Positions 11,212 to 22,092 are shown, counted from the stretch's first letter. The stretch: 64,000 nucleotides of DNA from Tiliqua scincoides (GCF_035046505.1 NC_089827.1:66609856-66673855), one strand, 5' to 3'. Notes: generated from the sequence alone by a model not told the origin. Numbers and translations: made by a program.

Positions 11212-11418
11212 CAGTGGCGTAGCTAGAGGGGGTGCAAAGCATGAAGTTTTGCAGGGAGCCTCACTGCAGCATGCAAACAGCCCCTCCGCTTTGGAGCTAT
11301 CCTGGGCATTTGCCTCTGTTTTGCTCCCCATGCCCGGAACGGCTCCAAAAGAGAGGGGCTGCTTGTATGTTGCAGTGAGGTTCCCTGAAAAACTTGGTGC
11401 TTTGCACTCCCTCTGAGG
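11212..11418 (+). mobile_element. hAT MITE ('ggcgtagctagaggg' family)
   Basis: It starts with cagtggcgtagctagagg and has ~60-bp arms that are reverse complements (tgcaaagc...gcctcactgcag against ctgcttg...gtgctttgca). The right terminus is worn. The reverse frame of 177 aa that crosses it (11044-11577) shows no domain. Confidence 0.75.
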
Positions 11419-12455
11419 AATGCAAGTGTTCTGGTCTAGTGACTTATTTATTACAGTATTTATAGACTTTCTCATCGATTCAAGTCGATTTACATAAGCA
11501 GACTGACCATAAACCCTATTTTTCAATGGGGTTTTTACAAGTATTGTTCCATGAAAGAGACTCACAGAACCCTTCATTTCTCCAGATGATTTCCTTCATA
11601 GTGCAGTTGTCTTCCTCATAGTGCAGTTTGCCGGCTCTTGCACTTTCAAGCTTTCACAGGCAGCTGCAAATCACGCTTCAGACCAGTTCTCAAGATGTTA
11701 TCTTGTTTCTTGCCAAATGACTCCTCCACATTCCTTCACAGAGACCGGCCAGCGGCTTCAGTCTGCCATCCAAGGCAGCTAATCCTGCTTAGCTTTTTCA
11801 GCCAAGGCGACAGCTCAGCCTCCAGGTTACACCTCCTGACCACAGAAGACCCCCTCTAGGCTTTTGCATCTAAAAGCCTAGAGGAGGGAGACACAAGGAG
11901 TTCTAGCAGCACAGCAGCTCGATGCATCTCTTTCTTCCCATTTAAACTTTGTACAAGTCTTGAGCCTTGTACAGTTCAGTGCCCCATCTCCTCTGATCCA
12001 ACTTCTTCCTTGCTATGCCATTGCTGGGTAGAATAACAAGGAGCAGTGCAGCACTTGAAAGATGAGCCTTTAAATTAAGAGTAGACAACAAATAGCAAAA
12101 TGCTGTTATTTTTCTGCACTATGTGAGGGTAAGGCTCCTTTAAGAGACCGTTCTAAAGAAAGCCAGATAGAGGTTGTTAACAAGAGGGGTGCAACCAAGC
12201 CCACCACAAGAGACCAGGAGAACCAGCTGAAAGGTTTTCCAGCAATGAATGCTCAAGGTGAACATTACAATACAATTTGTTGTCAATTATACAATGCTGC
12301 TTGTAGTATTCATCAAGGCAGAAACCAACGCCCAGGATACTAACACAACTGCCCCTCGCTGGAGAACTACACTTTGTGGAATACAGTAACCTTACACCAG
12401 ACCATACAGATATCAGTGGCTGTCATCCTATTTTCTTGGCGCCATGACAACAACT
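11419..12455. other. Mostly unassigned; worn LINE/SINE tail about 11440-11530
   Basis: The part around 'ttatttattacagtatttat' resembles the reverse of a '...tataaataaataa' retroposon 3' tail, as at 24275. The rest is unassigned. Confidence 0.3.
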
Positions 12456-12589
12456 GTTACCCTGCACATGCCCGATCTCGGAAGCTAAAGCAGGGTCAGG
12501 CCTGGTTAGTACTTGGATGGGAGACCACCTGGCAATACCGGGTGCTGTAGGCTTATACCATAGTCTTTCGAGACTGAAGGTTGCCAACC
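12456..12589 (+). repeat. 5S-rRNA-derived SINE, monomer
   Basis: It starts gttaccctgcacatgcccg and continues through 5S rRNA-like sequence (positions ~15-119 of vertebrate 5S). It includes the intermediate-element and box C regions (ggttagtacttggatgggag). It ends in the LINE-like tail tctttcgagactgaaggttg followed by ccaacc. A ~10-nt deletion between the two 'gatctcg' repeats distinguishes it from other copies. It is not a functional 5S gene: the first ~12 nt and the end stem of 5S are missing or replaced. Confidence 0.92.
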
Positions 12590-13320
12590 ATGCTGCACAA
12601 GTGGGAGAATTGCCTGGCTCTATCAGATGATTTACGTGAGCCCCAGCAGGTGCAAGATATAAATGCCTCCCATTGCATCAGCAAAATGTGGCATGACAGA
12701 TCTTTTGTTTGTCGTCAGTGTAGCTGCTTATATTCTAAAGAGCTTGTGAGGGCCCATGTCGTTGATGTTGCATTGAGTCTGAGATAAGCCAGGCCAAAAT
12801 CTGGGAGGGATTCAGTGGCATAGCTAGAGGGGGTGCAAAACTCTAAGTTTTGCAGGTGAGAGAAAAATCCCTCCAGTGTCATAGCAACTGCCCATTCTCT
12901 TTTCTCTCTTTTCACCTACAGCCAGCCTGAGCTTCAGCTTTTGTTTGGACTATTCTGTAAAGTTCGAATAAAAAAAAAAGTTACTGATTCCAAAAATATT
13001 TCATAGGAACGTTCCTTTGTGAAGTTCCAAAATGTTCCCAGGGCTCCAGATTTGCCATCTCCCCCTCCCCCTTTTTTGGTCTCCTTTTGCCTGCCTCTTT
13101 TGAAAAGGCAGAATTGACTTTTTAATGTGTGTAGGAAGTTATGAATCAAGAAACATCAATCCAGAGTGCTGTTTTAAGAATTCCCCCCCTCTCCCATATG
13201 AGTCAAAGGTGCTTCTCCCATGTGACATTACTATCCTACCACCTACCCTTGTGGAGAGCCAAAATAATTATAGGAAAGTTCAAGCAATTTAACCTAGTTT
13301 CCATAAATGTGACTCCCATA
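12590..13320. other. Unassigned, with a hAT MITE left end at 12813-12857
   Basis: At 12813 'cagtggcatagctagagg' begins a copy of the ggcgtagctagaggg MITE that is lost after ~45 bp. Nothing else is recognised. Confidence 0.45.
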
Positions 13321-13329
13321 CTGACAGCA

Positions 13330-13690
13330 CAATTCTGTTTCTTTACCCAGCATGCAATTAGACGGTTGAACGCCTTGCAACAGGATGTAGTGCTGGCGTT
13401 TGGACCTGATGCCTTTGAAAGGACAGATTTTAAAACTTTAAAACTGGACAGATTTCTAGAAGAAAAGTTCATCACAGGTTACAAGCCATGATGGGTTTGT
13501 GCAACCTCCTGATTTTTGAAATAGGCTACCTCAGAATGCCAGATGCAAAGCAGGGCACCAGGATGCAAGTATTTTGTTGTCTTGTGTGCTCCCTGAGGCA
13601 TCTGGTGGGCCACTGTGAGATACAGGAAGCTGGACTAGGTGGGCCTTTGGCTTGATCCAGCATGGCTCTTCTTCTGTTCTTATGCTTATC
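13330..13690 (+). mobile_element. CR1-like LINE 3' end
   Basis: It encodes FFTQHAI, then LQQDVV, then DRFLEEKFITGYKP and a stop, in the same order as the 9838 copy. An extra ~7-residue insertion lies before LDRFLEEK. The 3' UTR follows to a TTCTTATG-like end near 13690. It is older than the 9838 copy, judging by divergence. Confidence 0.8.
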
Positions 13691-14332
13691 TAGCCAAAAG
13701 TAAGCCCCATTAAATTCAATGGGACTTCCTCCTAAGGAAGGCTTGAAGCTTGAGGCCATTGAGATAAATTGCCCTTCTGCAATAACTCAGAAGAAAATAC
13801 TGAACATAGACTCCAACTGTTAGAACATTGGATTGGACATATCCAAGGCCCAGCATTGTGTGTCTCAGTTTTTGGATGGTGTTGAAGGAAGAATTTGATT
13901 CTCTGGTAACACAGGCCTAAAAAATTAAGGGTCAGAAAAGTTTTCCCCAAACTTTATGGTGGTTTGATATGAATTAGGGGTGCCGATTCCAAAAATGGCA
14001 TCCGTTTTGCCTTATCATGTCTAATTTTGGAGATATAGTATAGCCTCATTAGTGAATGGTTCAAGCAGCTTCCTCATGAGGAAGCCATGGTGTAGCTTTT
14101 TTTCCCCCAGCTATTCTCCTCTGCCACTGTTTTTCATGTGCCGAGGGACATCTTGCTTTTATTACTAGCTGACAAGCTTTCTGGTAAAGGTCACTGCAAG
14201 ATGAGAATATGAATGTCATGTCATGAAATACCTTTTCAGTCCTGTTGCTTTTCAGCTGGGCTTTTGTCAGTGCTAAGATACCAGGGCGATGAGTTGGTGC
14301 TATATAAAGCCTAATGTCGATTGTTGGTACAG
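13691..14332. other. Unassigned; partial palindromic module 13692-13738
   Basis: 'taagccccattaaattcaat' followed by 'gggacttcctcctaagg' is the core of the ~90-bp palindromic module. The remainder is unassigned. Confidence 0.4.
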
Positions 14333-14420
<88 letters not shown>

Positions 14421-14422
14421 TC
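14333..14422. repeat. (TTTC)n microsatellite
   Basis: About 22 uninterrupted TTTC units. It is likely to vary in length between individuals. Confidence 0.97.
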
Positions 14423-14654
14423 ACATGGACTTGCCTTTATTTGTTCTGATTCAACTAAATGTTATGAAAAGAAAATACTAACTCAGACCTGTGACTCATC
14501 AAGCAAAACACATATCCACCCTCCCCCTCCCCCCCGCCACAACATGGTGATTGTCAACCCTCTGGTTTTTGTAGCTCCAGGCAGGTAGGAGGGTCATCAA
14601 ACCTGTGGTGGGCTGCCATACATGTCTAGTAAGCTGCCTAACTAGTCTCAAGTT

Positions 14655-14712
14655 ATTAATATTATTATTTGAAAAATTTATATCCCGCCTTTTCCTTGTA
14701 CAAAATTATTCA
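14655..14712 (-). mobile_element. 3' tail of a retroposon (reverse strand)
   Basis: Read in reverse it ends 'aaaggcgggatataaatttt' followed by an (ATA)-rich tail. This resembles the tRNA-SINE end at 15634-15975. Only the end is left. Confidence 0.5.
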
Positions 14713-14744
14713 GAGGATGGCTAGAGATGTTCTTGTCCCTCTCA

Positions 14745-15048
14745 CACAACACCAGAATCAGAGGACATCCACTGAGTGTCGGGAGAGTTAGAACAGATAA
14801 AAGGAAATATTTCTTTACCCAGCGTGTAATTAGTTTGTGGAACTCCTTGCCACAGGATGTGGTAATGGCATCTGGTCTAGATGCCTTTAAAAGTGGATTA
14901 GACAGATTTCTAGAAAAAAAGTCCATTACAAGTTACCAGCCATGATGTGTACATGCAACCTCCTGATTTTAGATGTATGCTACCTCAGAATGCCACGTGC
15001 AAGGGAGTGATTACAGGATGCAGGTATCGTGCTATCTTGCATGCTCCC
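14745..15048 (+). mobile_element. CR1-like LINE 3' end, cut off in its 3' UTR
   Basis: It encodes NTRIRGHPLSVGRVRTDKRK, then YFFTQRVISLWNSLPQDVV, then LDAFKSGLDRFLEKKSIT and a stop after SYQP. The 3' UTR stops after 'tgcatgctccctt', where the GC-rich repeat at 15049 begins. This suggests that the repeat inserted into the LINE. Confidence 0.82.
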
Positions 15049-15310
15049 TTGACAGCCCAGTCCTAAGCTGCTGGCGCCCAGAGGAGCAGCAGTGCCAAAA
15101 TGGCTGCCACTGCATCCTATGGGTGCCGGGCGGATGCCGGCGTCTCCACAGGAGGGGGGTATTCTTCCCATTCCCCCAGGTAAGGGTGCAGACCTCACAA
15201 TGGAGCTGCTCAAGTCTGTGTCAGCTATTTTGCTGGCGCATTGTTGAGAGTCCCTTTGTCAGGCTGGAAGGCCCGACACAGGGATCAGGATATGGCAGAG
15301 CTTGCATATA
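15049..15310 (+). repeat. GC-rich repeat, left member of a head-to-head pair
   Basis: It starts cagcccagtcctaagctgct, then shows the gccaaaatggctgcc, ttcccccaggtaagggtgca and gtcagctattttgctggcgc blocks of the family. An inverted copy follows at about 15340-15620. Confidence 0.65.
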
Positions 15311-15339
15311 CATAATGAAAAATCTTGGGGCTGGAGCCC

Positions 15340-15620
15340 AAGTCTAAACACAAGTCTGCTTGGCTAGATCCAGAACCCCACATTGTGTCTTCTGGCTCGA
15401 CACAGGGACTCTGCACCGGCAAAATAGCTGGCACAGACTTGAATAGCCCCATTGCAGGGCCTGCACCCTTACCCAGGGGAAGAGGACAAATTTCTCCTTC
15501 CCCGAGAAGACACTGGTGGCTAGTGGCACACATAGAATGCAGTGGCAACCATTTTGGTGCCACTGCTCCTCTGGGCGCAGGGCAGTTCAAGATCAGGCTG
15601 TCAGGCACTTTGGCAGGAAG
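15340..15620 (-). repeat. GC-rich repeat, inverted right member of the pair
   Basis: Reverse-complement blocks of the 15049 copy appear in reverse order: ctgcaccggcaaaatagctg, then cacccttacccaggggaaga, then accattttggtgccactgct. The two arms together form a large imperfect palindrome of ~570 bp. Confidence 0.65.
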
Positions 15621-15633
15621 CAGTGGCTAGGTC

Positions 15634-15975
15634 TGGTCTAGAGGGTAGAGCGTCCGTTTGCCTGAAGATAACATCCACAGGTCGCCAGTTCGAGGCCACC
15701 GGCGCCGTGCGACCTTGAAGCAGCTGGCAAGCTGAAGCCAAGCAATTCCATCTGCTCTGAGCGTGGGAGGATGGAGGCCAGAATGTGAAACCAGATCAGA
15801 AAGAAACATCTGAATATTGTGGTTCTTGAAAGATAGAACCTTCTTTCAATTGTAAAAATCCCTACGGGGATTTAAATAGCCGGCCTATGTAAACCGCCTT
15901 GAATAAAGTCTGAGGAGAAATCTGAGGACCAAGAAACGTGGTATATAAATACCTGTATTATTATTATTATTATTA
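15634..15975 (+). repeat. tRNA-derived SINE with (ATT)n tail
   Basis: The head is tRNA-related: an A-box-like ctagagggtagagcgtc and a B-box-like gtcgccagttcgaggcc spaced as in a tRNA promoter. A ~220-bp body follows, then 'gtggtatataaatacctgta' and (ATT)n. It is probably one of the squamate tRNA-SINE families; the exact name cannot be fixed without a library search. Confidence 0.75.
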
Positions 15976-16179
15976 ATGCACATGTAATGCCCAGAGACAA
16001 AAAAGGAGGCCGCATGAGAGGCAGCCACATCATTTCCCCCCCCTCTGTTTGAATGAGCATGTAATTGTACACCCTGTATTGCTTGCAGTGGGTGGGGTGT
16101 TGGGTTTTGGATGTTTTTTAAAAGATACAAATCTGAATCCCTAGAAATCCGTTTTGTGGCAAGAAGCCACTTCTGCTTC

Positions 16180-16985
16180 AACTGTACTTGATTTCTCAGG
16201 ATTTTCAGTCAGTTATTTGGATATGGTAGAAAAAACGTCCCGCACGTCAATGGCATTTTCCAAGAAGGCATGATTCCCCATAGGTTCTTCTCATAGTAGA
16301 TGCAACATGCCATGATGGGATGTAAGACCCATCCTTCTCAACGGCTGTAAATCTGCCTTGAGGGCTGAAACCAGCACAAATTAACTTGATTGCGCAGGCT
16401 AAGGAGAGCAGACAGGAACTGTCAATTACCGGTGTCTCAAAAACTCCACAGGCGCATTCATGTGAAGCTTTGAGATATTCAACCACTGAAACATAAAAAC
16501 AGGCCTTAGGCCTTGTCATCTATAAGGGGGTAGTTGTGGGGTGTTCTCCACTTTAATTTACAAAATTGTCTGGAGCTAATGAGCGAATAAACTCAAAGCT
16601 CAAGGCGTGCTTTTATTTCAGCCCCAATGGAGATAATTGATAACATGTGCCTCCGATTCTGCTTACTTACCAGTTCCCGTTTGTTCTTAAGCATCTGGTT
16701 AATTTGGAATGGCAGCCTCCATTAAGCAATCCTGACGAGTCTGTTGTGTAGCTAATTATGTGAGGCTTATTAATGCCATATTTTCTCCTTGGAAACAAAA
16801 ACAGAAAGAACTCATCCCCTCTCCAAAGCGTGACTGTTTCAGGTTGAGGTTACGACTTTGATCCTTTCGGCTTAAGAGAGTTCAGGGAGAAACAAACAAA
16901 TGGTCTTAGACTCGCTCAGTGGGACAAAGAGAACAAATACCCCTTTTCCGGTTAACTGGAGCCTTACAATGTGTTGTTGATCGAG
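16180..16985. other. Long repeat-free island, candidate conserved non-coding sequence
   Basis: About 800 bp shows no similarity to the repeat families around it. It includes a segment with clustered homeodomain-type cores (gctaattatg at 16751, cttattaatgcc at 16767) and 'ccattaagcaatcctgacga'. The longest frame is 90 aa and unconvincing. It could be a deeply conserved enhancer, or just single-copy sequence. Confidence 0.3.
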
Positions 16986-16997
16986 AATGTGTTAGGG

Positions 16998-17358
16998 CAG
17001 GGGTCTCCAAACATTTTGGTCAAAGGGCCACATCAAATATCTGGCACAGTGTAGAGGGTCAGAAAAAAAAAATCTTTTAATATAAAATTTCAATAAATAC
17101 ATTAGAGATGAAACTTAGATGAATGAAGAAACGAATGAATGTGTTCAAATTTCCAGGATTTCTCCAAGTACCAACACATGCCACAGAAATAAAGCACACA
17201 CTTAAATGGACCCCATTCCCCCAACCCACAAGCACAGCTCTGGTCATATTTTTTCTACTGGGCCAGAGGCTCTCAGGAGACCAGAAGCTGGCCACAGGTT
17301 GGACAGAGACTCACTGAGGGTCACACCTGGCCCCTGAGCTGGGATTTGGAGACCCCTG
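16998..17358 (+). mobile_element. Non-autonomous hAT element ('ggggtctccaaa' family)
   Basis: A perfect 8-bp duplication tgttaggg flanks it (16990-16997 and 17359-17366). The ends are caggggtctccaaac and gatttggagacccctg, inverted repeats of ~14 bp. A sister copy lies at 44248-44649. Its interior has an (ATGA)n-like patch and no transposase. Confidence 0.93.
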
Positions 17359-17497
17359 TGTTAGGGGAACATCCGCCTATAACCCAATATTAGACCCATG
17401 TGCCAGGTTCAGAGGTGTACAGGTTATCTTCTTTCTCTTTTCTGAACCAATGTAAGTCTTGACCCAGGAGACCTGGGACCCCAAGTTTTATATAGGG

Positions 17498-17809
17498 CAG
17501 GAGTGGTCAAATTTGCTATACATAAGAGCCACATACGATAAGTGTCAGATATTTGAGAGCTGCAAGAGAGAGATTTGAGAGCCGTAATATTTAAGAAACA
17601 CTTCAATTCTTAAATATATTTACTCACCATGAACATTATACATTACAGATGTTTTAATCCAGTGGACTCTCCGTTTATACCCAGTAAATCATTATAAATC
17701 TTGAAAATTTTTTATTTACCTTCTTTATTAATTGTGGTGCAAACAGGAACTCATTCAACATATTTCCAAGAGCCGCACTGGCTTTTGAGTCGCAGTTTCG
17801 CCTCTCCTG
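17498..17809 (+). mobile_element. Non-autonomous hAT element ('caggagtggtcaaa' family)
   Basis: Flanks atataggg (17490-17497) and atagaggg (17810-17817) match at 7 of 8. The ends are caggagtggtcaaat and tcgcctctcctg. Near both ends are 'agagccacata' and 'agagccgcact'-type motifs. It is distinct from its neighbour at 16998. Confidence 0.85.
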
Positions 17810-17833
17810 ATAGAGGGAGACTAAATCCAGCCT

Positions 17834-17990
17834 TATAAGAACATAAGAAGAGCCCTGCTGGATCAGGCCAAAGGCCCATCTAGTCCAGCTTCCTGTATCC
17901 CGCAGTGGCCCAACAGATGCCTCAGGCAGCACACAAAAGACCACAAGATACTTGCATCTCACTACCACCTCCCTGCATCTAGCATTCTAT
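17834..17990 (-). mobile_element. CR1-like LINE 3' end fragment
   Basis: It begins ataagaacataagaagagcc, the reverse of the family's tail, and follows the 3' UTR (tagtccagcttcctgtatcc) for ~150 bp before similarity ends. Confidence 0.85.
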
Positions 17991-18808
17991 TTACGCTCAC
18001 ACCCCCCAGCGAAGACACTAGGTTGCAATTGGGTTTAACTTGTGCTACTTTATTAAACACAGTGACCAATTTTTAATGCATGAAACCTACTGAAGCCTTC
18101 CTCTTCCCCAAAGCTGATAGCTGTTGCTGTTTTTCACACACATCTCCTGTGCACACTCCTAGATTAGGAATCCAGCAGCTGATATCTGCATAGAACCATT
18201 TCTACGACCCTTTGATAAAATGGAGCACAGTTGTGTGTTGCACGCTTAAAAGATCCAGTTCTTCTAGAAGCAGAAGCTCTTTGGTACATCTACAGTGTGT
18301 GCGCAGCGTGTGCAGTGTGGCCTGTGCGGTGATTCAGAATCAAACAAAAACAGAACAAAAAGATATCCATTTGGTTTCAGATGCTGCAAGGTGATGTCAG
18401 GCGAGTGCACAGTCAGAACTGAAAACTACTCAGAAAGCCGTTCTGTGTTACCTGGCTGACTGTGACTATGGAAACACAATGATGCAAACCTCTCTGATGT
18501 CATGCAGTGTCAACTTTTAAGCTGTTCCAATTTGCTCGCATACACTGGGGCTGCAGAAAGCTTGCTTACTTTGCCAAGAACACAAGACCATTACCTATTC
18601 CTCGTTAATGGTGTCTAAGAAATTGACCTGACGCACTGAAATTTCTAAGAAATAAACGTTCAAAGAACACATTGAGCCGACATTATTGCACCACACATCA
18701 TTTGGTATTATTTCTAGTGCAATCTTGGATTGGGGCATTCTAGCCCCAACTCTTCCAAGTTCTCTGCCTTGTTGAATCTTGGAAAGTCTGAATGGATGCT
18801 CTAATGCA
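17991..18808. other. Unassigned sequence
   Basis: No gene or classified repeat is recognised. Confidence 0.4.
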
Positions 18809-19160
18809 GTGTTTCCCAAACTGTGGGCCCTGCCCCGATGTGTGGTGGGTTGCGGCCCCATACTCAATGCTCTGCTACAGAGTCTTTCTGGTAGCCCCCA
18901 GAATGGTCACGGAAGACCAGGCAGAAACACACACAAGCATCTCTGTGCTTCTAGGTCACACTGGGTCCCCAACCCACTCCACCGGCTTCTGTGGGCCCCA
19001 GAATGGCATGAAGAAGTGATCAGAAGTCACAGAAGCAAACTGGAAGTGTACTGGAAGTCACTTCCGTGAACTTGGAAGTAGCTTGTGGTCACTTCTACAA
19101 GGCATTCTTGGGCCTGTAGAGGTCAAAAAGTGGGTCGTGGGCGCTGTGCAACCCAAAAGT
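18809..19160 (+). mobile_element. hAT-like element fragment ('cagtgtttcccaaactg')
   Basis: The left end cagtgtttcccaaactgtgg resembles hAT/Charlie-type termini. Its interior shares 'gaagtgatcagaagtcac' and 'ctggaagt' runs with the minisatellite locus at 22.95-23.26 kb. The right end is lost where another element begins. Confidence 0.55.
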
Positions 19161-19512
19161 GACCTGGGGGGGGGGTCCCCCAGCAAGGCCTTGTGGAAGA
19201 GCATTGAGCACAGAGGATGAGCTGTGGGATGAGGGCTCCCTCCACTGCTTGCTGTTTCACGTCTGTGATGCAGCAGTGGCAGCAAAGGAAAGGCCAACCT
19301 TGCTTTGTGCAAGGCCTTTTATAGGCCTTGAGCTATCACAAGACCTTCATTCATTCATATAAGTTCATCTTTAATATATTCATTTATGTAAACTTATGTA
19401 AATTTATTCAAATTTTACACATAAATTAATTCTTTTTTTCCCTGGCCCCTGACACAGTGTCAAAGAGCAGATGTGGCCCTCCTGCCAAAAACTTTGGACA
19501 CCCCTGCTCTAG
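19161..19512 (-). mobile_element. hAT-like element fragment, reverse orientation
   Basis: It ends actttggacacccctg at 19512; read in reverse this is a hAT-type start (caggggtgtccaaagt). It is followed by 'gccacatctgctctttgaca' and an AT-rich interior. The other end is not visible. Confidence 0.6.
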
Positions 19513-19715
19513 GGCCTCTGGGGGGGATTTTATCAGGGAATACAAAGTGAGAGGGGCAATAACAGAGCGAGAGGAAAGTGGCAATGGGGGTGGGCAGAAT
19601 GGGGGGGTAGGGAAGGGGCAAAACAGGGTAGCGGCGGGTGGCAACCACCAGAAAAGTCTGTCTACCCGGTTTGCCCAACCACATGATGTCAGCAGCTAGA
19701 TTTAATAATACAGAA

Positions 19716-20063
19716 CAGTGGTTCTCACACATTTAGCACTGGGACCCACTTTTTAGAATGAGAATCTGTCAGGACCCACCGGAAGTTATACCATGAGTGG
19801 AAGTGACATCATCAAGCAGGAAGATTTTTGACAATCCTAGGCTGAAATCCTACCCACACTTACCCAGGAGTAAGTCCCATTTACTATCACTGTAAAAAGA
19901 ATATACAGAGCTTGTTGAAAGTACAGGTCTGTAACATTTCTCCAAATGCAGTCACATACCATGGTAGCATCAAGTCTAGTATATTAAAAATAAAATGGGG
20001 ACCCACCTGAAATTGGCTCACGACCCACCTAGTGGGTCCTGACCTACAGTTTGAGAAACACTC
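19716..20063 (+). mobile_element. Non-autonomous hAT element ('gggacccactttttagaa' family)
   Basis: The ends are cagtggttctcacaca and tttgagaaacactc. Flanks atacagaa and atatagac agree at 6 of 8. A copy of the palindromic module (aatcctacccacacttaccc, 19856) sits inside. Its sister is at 25121-25485. Confidence 0.82.
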
Positions 20064-20362
20064 ATATAGACATCAAACACTTTTAAGTTTCTTTCTAAAA
20101 TCTTTTAAATATGGGAAATCATTGCAGGATACTGGCATTGTCATATCTAGGCTCACACTAGAATGGAAAGTGTCCTGTGTACCCCAAAACGTACTTCTGC
20201 AGCAGCTATAGCCCAGCAGCTGTGTCCCAGAACTCCTATACACCCCTTCATGCCAAGCGGATGCACAAGTCAAAGAGCTACTGCAGCAGGCCAGTTTCCT
20301 CCCAGATTTGACACTGTCTTAAGGACTGTCACGTATGCCTTCCTTGGCCCGGCACATATTAA

Positions 20363-20452
20363 CAGTGCAATCTTATGCACAACTACACAGAAATAAATTC
20401 CACTGTGTTCAGTGGGGCTTATTTCCAGGAAAGTGTATATAGAATTGCAACC
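20363..20452 (+). repeat. Palindromic ~90-bp MITE-like module, TTAA at left flank
   Basis: It begins cagtgcaatcttatgcac directly after TTAA and ends gtgtatatagaattgcaacc before ctaa. It has the same ends and core as the 58554 copy. Confidence 0.75.
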
Positions 20453-20456
20453 TAAC

Positions 20457-20990
20457 AGTTCAATCCTCACCAAAGTCTTGTGCTGCAATGCAGCGGGGCG
20501 GGTACAGCCTTTGCTGCATCCAGAGAGGCTGCTGGAGATCGCCTCTTCCTCCTGAGTAAGCCTCAACAGCTGCTATGGAGCTACGTGGACTTGCGCCAGC
20601 AAAATCAGTGGCGTAAGTCCGAGCAGCCCTGCGTTGGGAAATCAGGCCCAAGAAGGGGGGAAGGATGGTAGCCACTGCTCCTGTTCCCACCCCTTCCTGG
20701 GCCCAATTCCCCTGCCCGGTTACCTCCATTCCCACTGCTGCTGTTCCCTTCCTGGGCCTGATTCCCCTGCCCCATTACCTCCATTCCAACCTCAGTTCCA
20801 CCCTTCCCCTGCCCCTCTGCCAGCACACAAGCACCTTCCTGCTCTGGTGGACATGGGGGGGGCACCTTCCTGCTCTGACTAGCACTGGCAGGCTGATGCA
20901 ATCTTGTCTGTTGGCTCCAGGATCCTCCACGCTGCCAGAGCCTGCCTTATGGCACATTTGGGACAGCGCGCAGCAGCCAGTTTAGGATTA
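20457..20990 (+). repeat. GC-rich interspersed repeat
   Basis: It starts cagttcaatcctcaccaa immediately after the palindromic module and ends gtttaggattatgctg. It contains pyrimidine-rich blocks (20690-20820) with internal ~80-bp repeats of 'gggcccaattcccctgcc' and 'gggcctgattcccctgcc'. Confidence 0.55.
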
Positions 20991-21526
20991 TGCTGTAAGA
21001 CATTTAAAGTTAGTCCGTTTAAAAAGGGTGAACCGATTATGGCACCAAGTAATTAAGGCAGGGGCCTTCTCTTATAACGCAACTGAGCATAATTCCTGTG
21101 ATTCGTAGTCTTATGAAGTGTTCAGTTTCCAGAAAAGAAGCCCTTCAGGGTGGAACTGCATTTTAAAGCATTCCAAGGGAACAAAAACAAACTCACAGCA
21201 TTAGCGGAGAAAGGAAATCCATTTCAATGGAGCACGATGTGCCCTTGTCGTGGCTTTGACTCATCTGGCCTTTGATTTCATATTATTGTTTTAAAATTGT
21301 GAGTGCTCCTTTTCTCAAAGCCACCGTCTTACTGTCCAGCCATTTAGTTCTTAATGCTGAAGGCAATGGCAACTGTTGGCAATACTCCCCTGCCTTTCCC
21401 AGATATCATGATTTAGTTAGCATTTAACTTCACAGTGGTGCTCTGATTGTTAAGTGTTTTCACACATTTGCTAGGAAGCTTGAAGGGCCTTCTCATACCC
21501 ATGAAAACTCACTGCTCTGTGCATTA

Positions 21527-21531
<5 letters not shown>
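20991..21531. other. Repeat-free island, candidate conserved non-coding sequence
   Basis: The sequence is complex and slightly AT-rich, lying between two repeats. It holds 'caccaagtaattaaggc' (21041) and 'gatatcatgatttagttagc' (21402). It has no open frame of note. Confidence 0.27.

Positions 21532-21578
<47 letters not shown>
21532..21578. repeat. (CT)n microsatellite
   Basis: About 23 uninterrupted CT units. Confidence 0.97.
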
Positions 21579-21582
<4 letters not shown>

Positions 21583-21676
21583 TCATCCTCAGATCCCCTT
21601 CTTCAGCAACCCTTTTTTGGACATCGTTTTTCGGACACCTGACCTATCATGGATTAACTAACCAGCTCATCTAGTT

Positions 21677-22092
21677 CAGGGGTGCTCAATAGGTGGATCG
21701 CGATCTACTAGTAGATCTACTGGTAGATCTACTGGTAGATCGCGATCTACTGGTAGATCGCGAGGCAAAATGAGTAGTTCGCGGAGTGCCGACCCCCCCT
21801 TTCAGGTGCCTCTGGGAGGAAACGCCGGGAGTAAGGCCCATTGTACTCAATGGGGCTTACTCCCAGGTAAGTGTGGCTAGGATTGCAGCCTCACAGCCTA
21901 ATCCTAGGCATGTCTAGTCAGGAGTAAGTCCTGTTATACTCAGTGGGGCTCAAGGTACACCAACATACATTGTACACATAAATGTTATATGTTATGATGG
22001 CGCGAACATTGTAAAAAAAAAACTCTGGTAGATCTCCGGGCCTTGCTGGGTTTCAAAGTAGCTCTCGGGCCAAAAAAGTGTGAGCACCCCTG
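21677..22092 (+). mobile_element. Non-autonomous hAT element ('gatcgcgatctac' family)
   Basis: A perfect 8-bp duplication atctagtt flanks it (21669-21676, 22093-22100). The ends are caggggtgctcaat and tgtgagcacccctg. Near the left end is a run of short units built on 'ctggtagatc' with three 'gatcgcg' boxes. The interior carries two tandem parts of the palindromic module (21825-21952). No transposase frame is present. Confidence 0.94.

Noticed and set aside
11044-11577. 177-aa reverse open frame
   Set aside because: It crosses a hAT MITE and unrelated flanks, has low-complexity composition and no domain.
12456-12589. Functional 5S rRNA gene
   Set aside because: The 5' stem strand is replaced, a LINE-type tail follows, and the same structure recurs at other loci, so it is a SINE.
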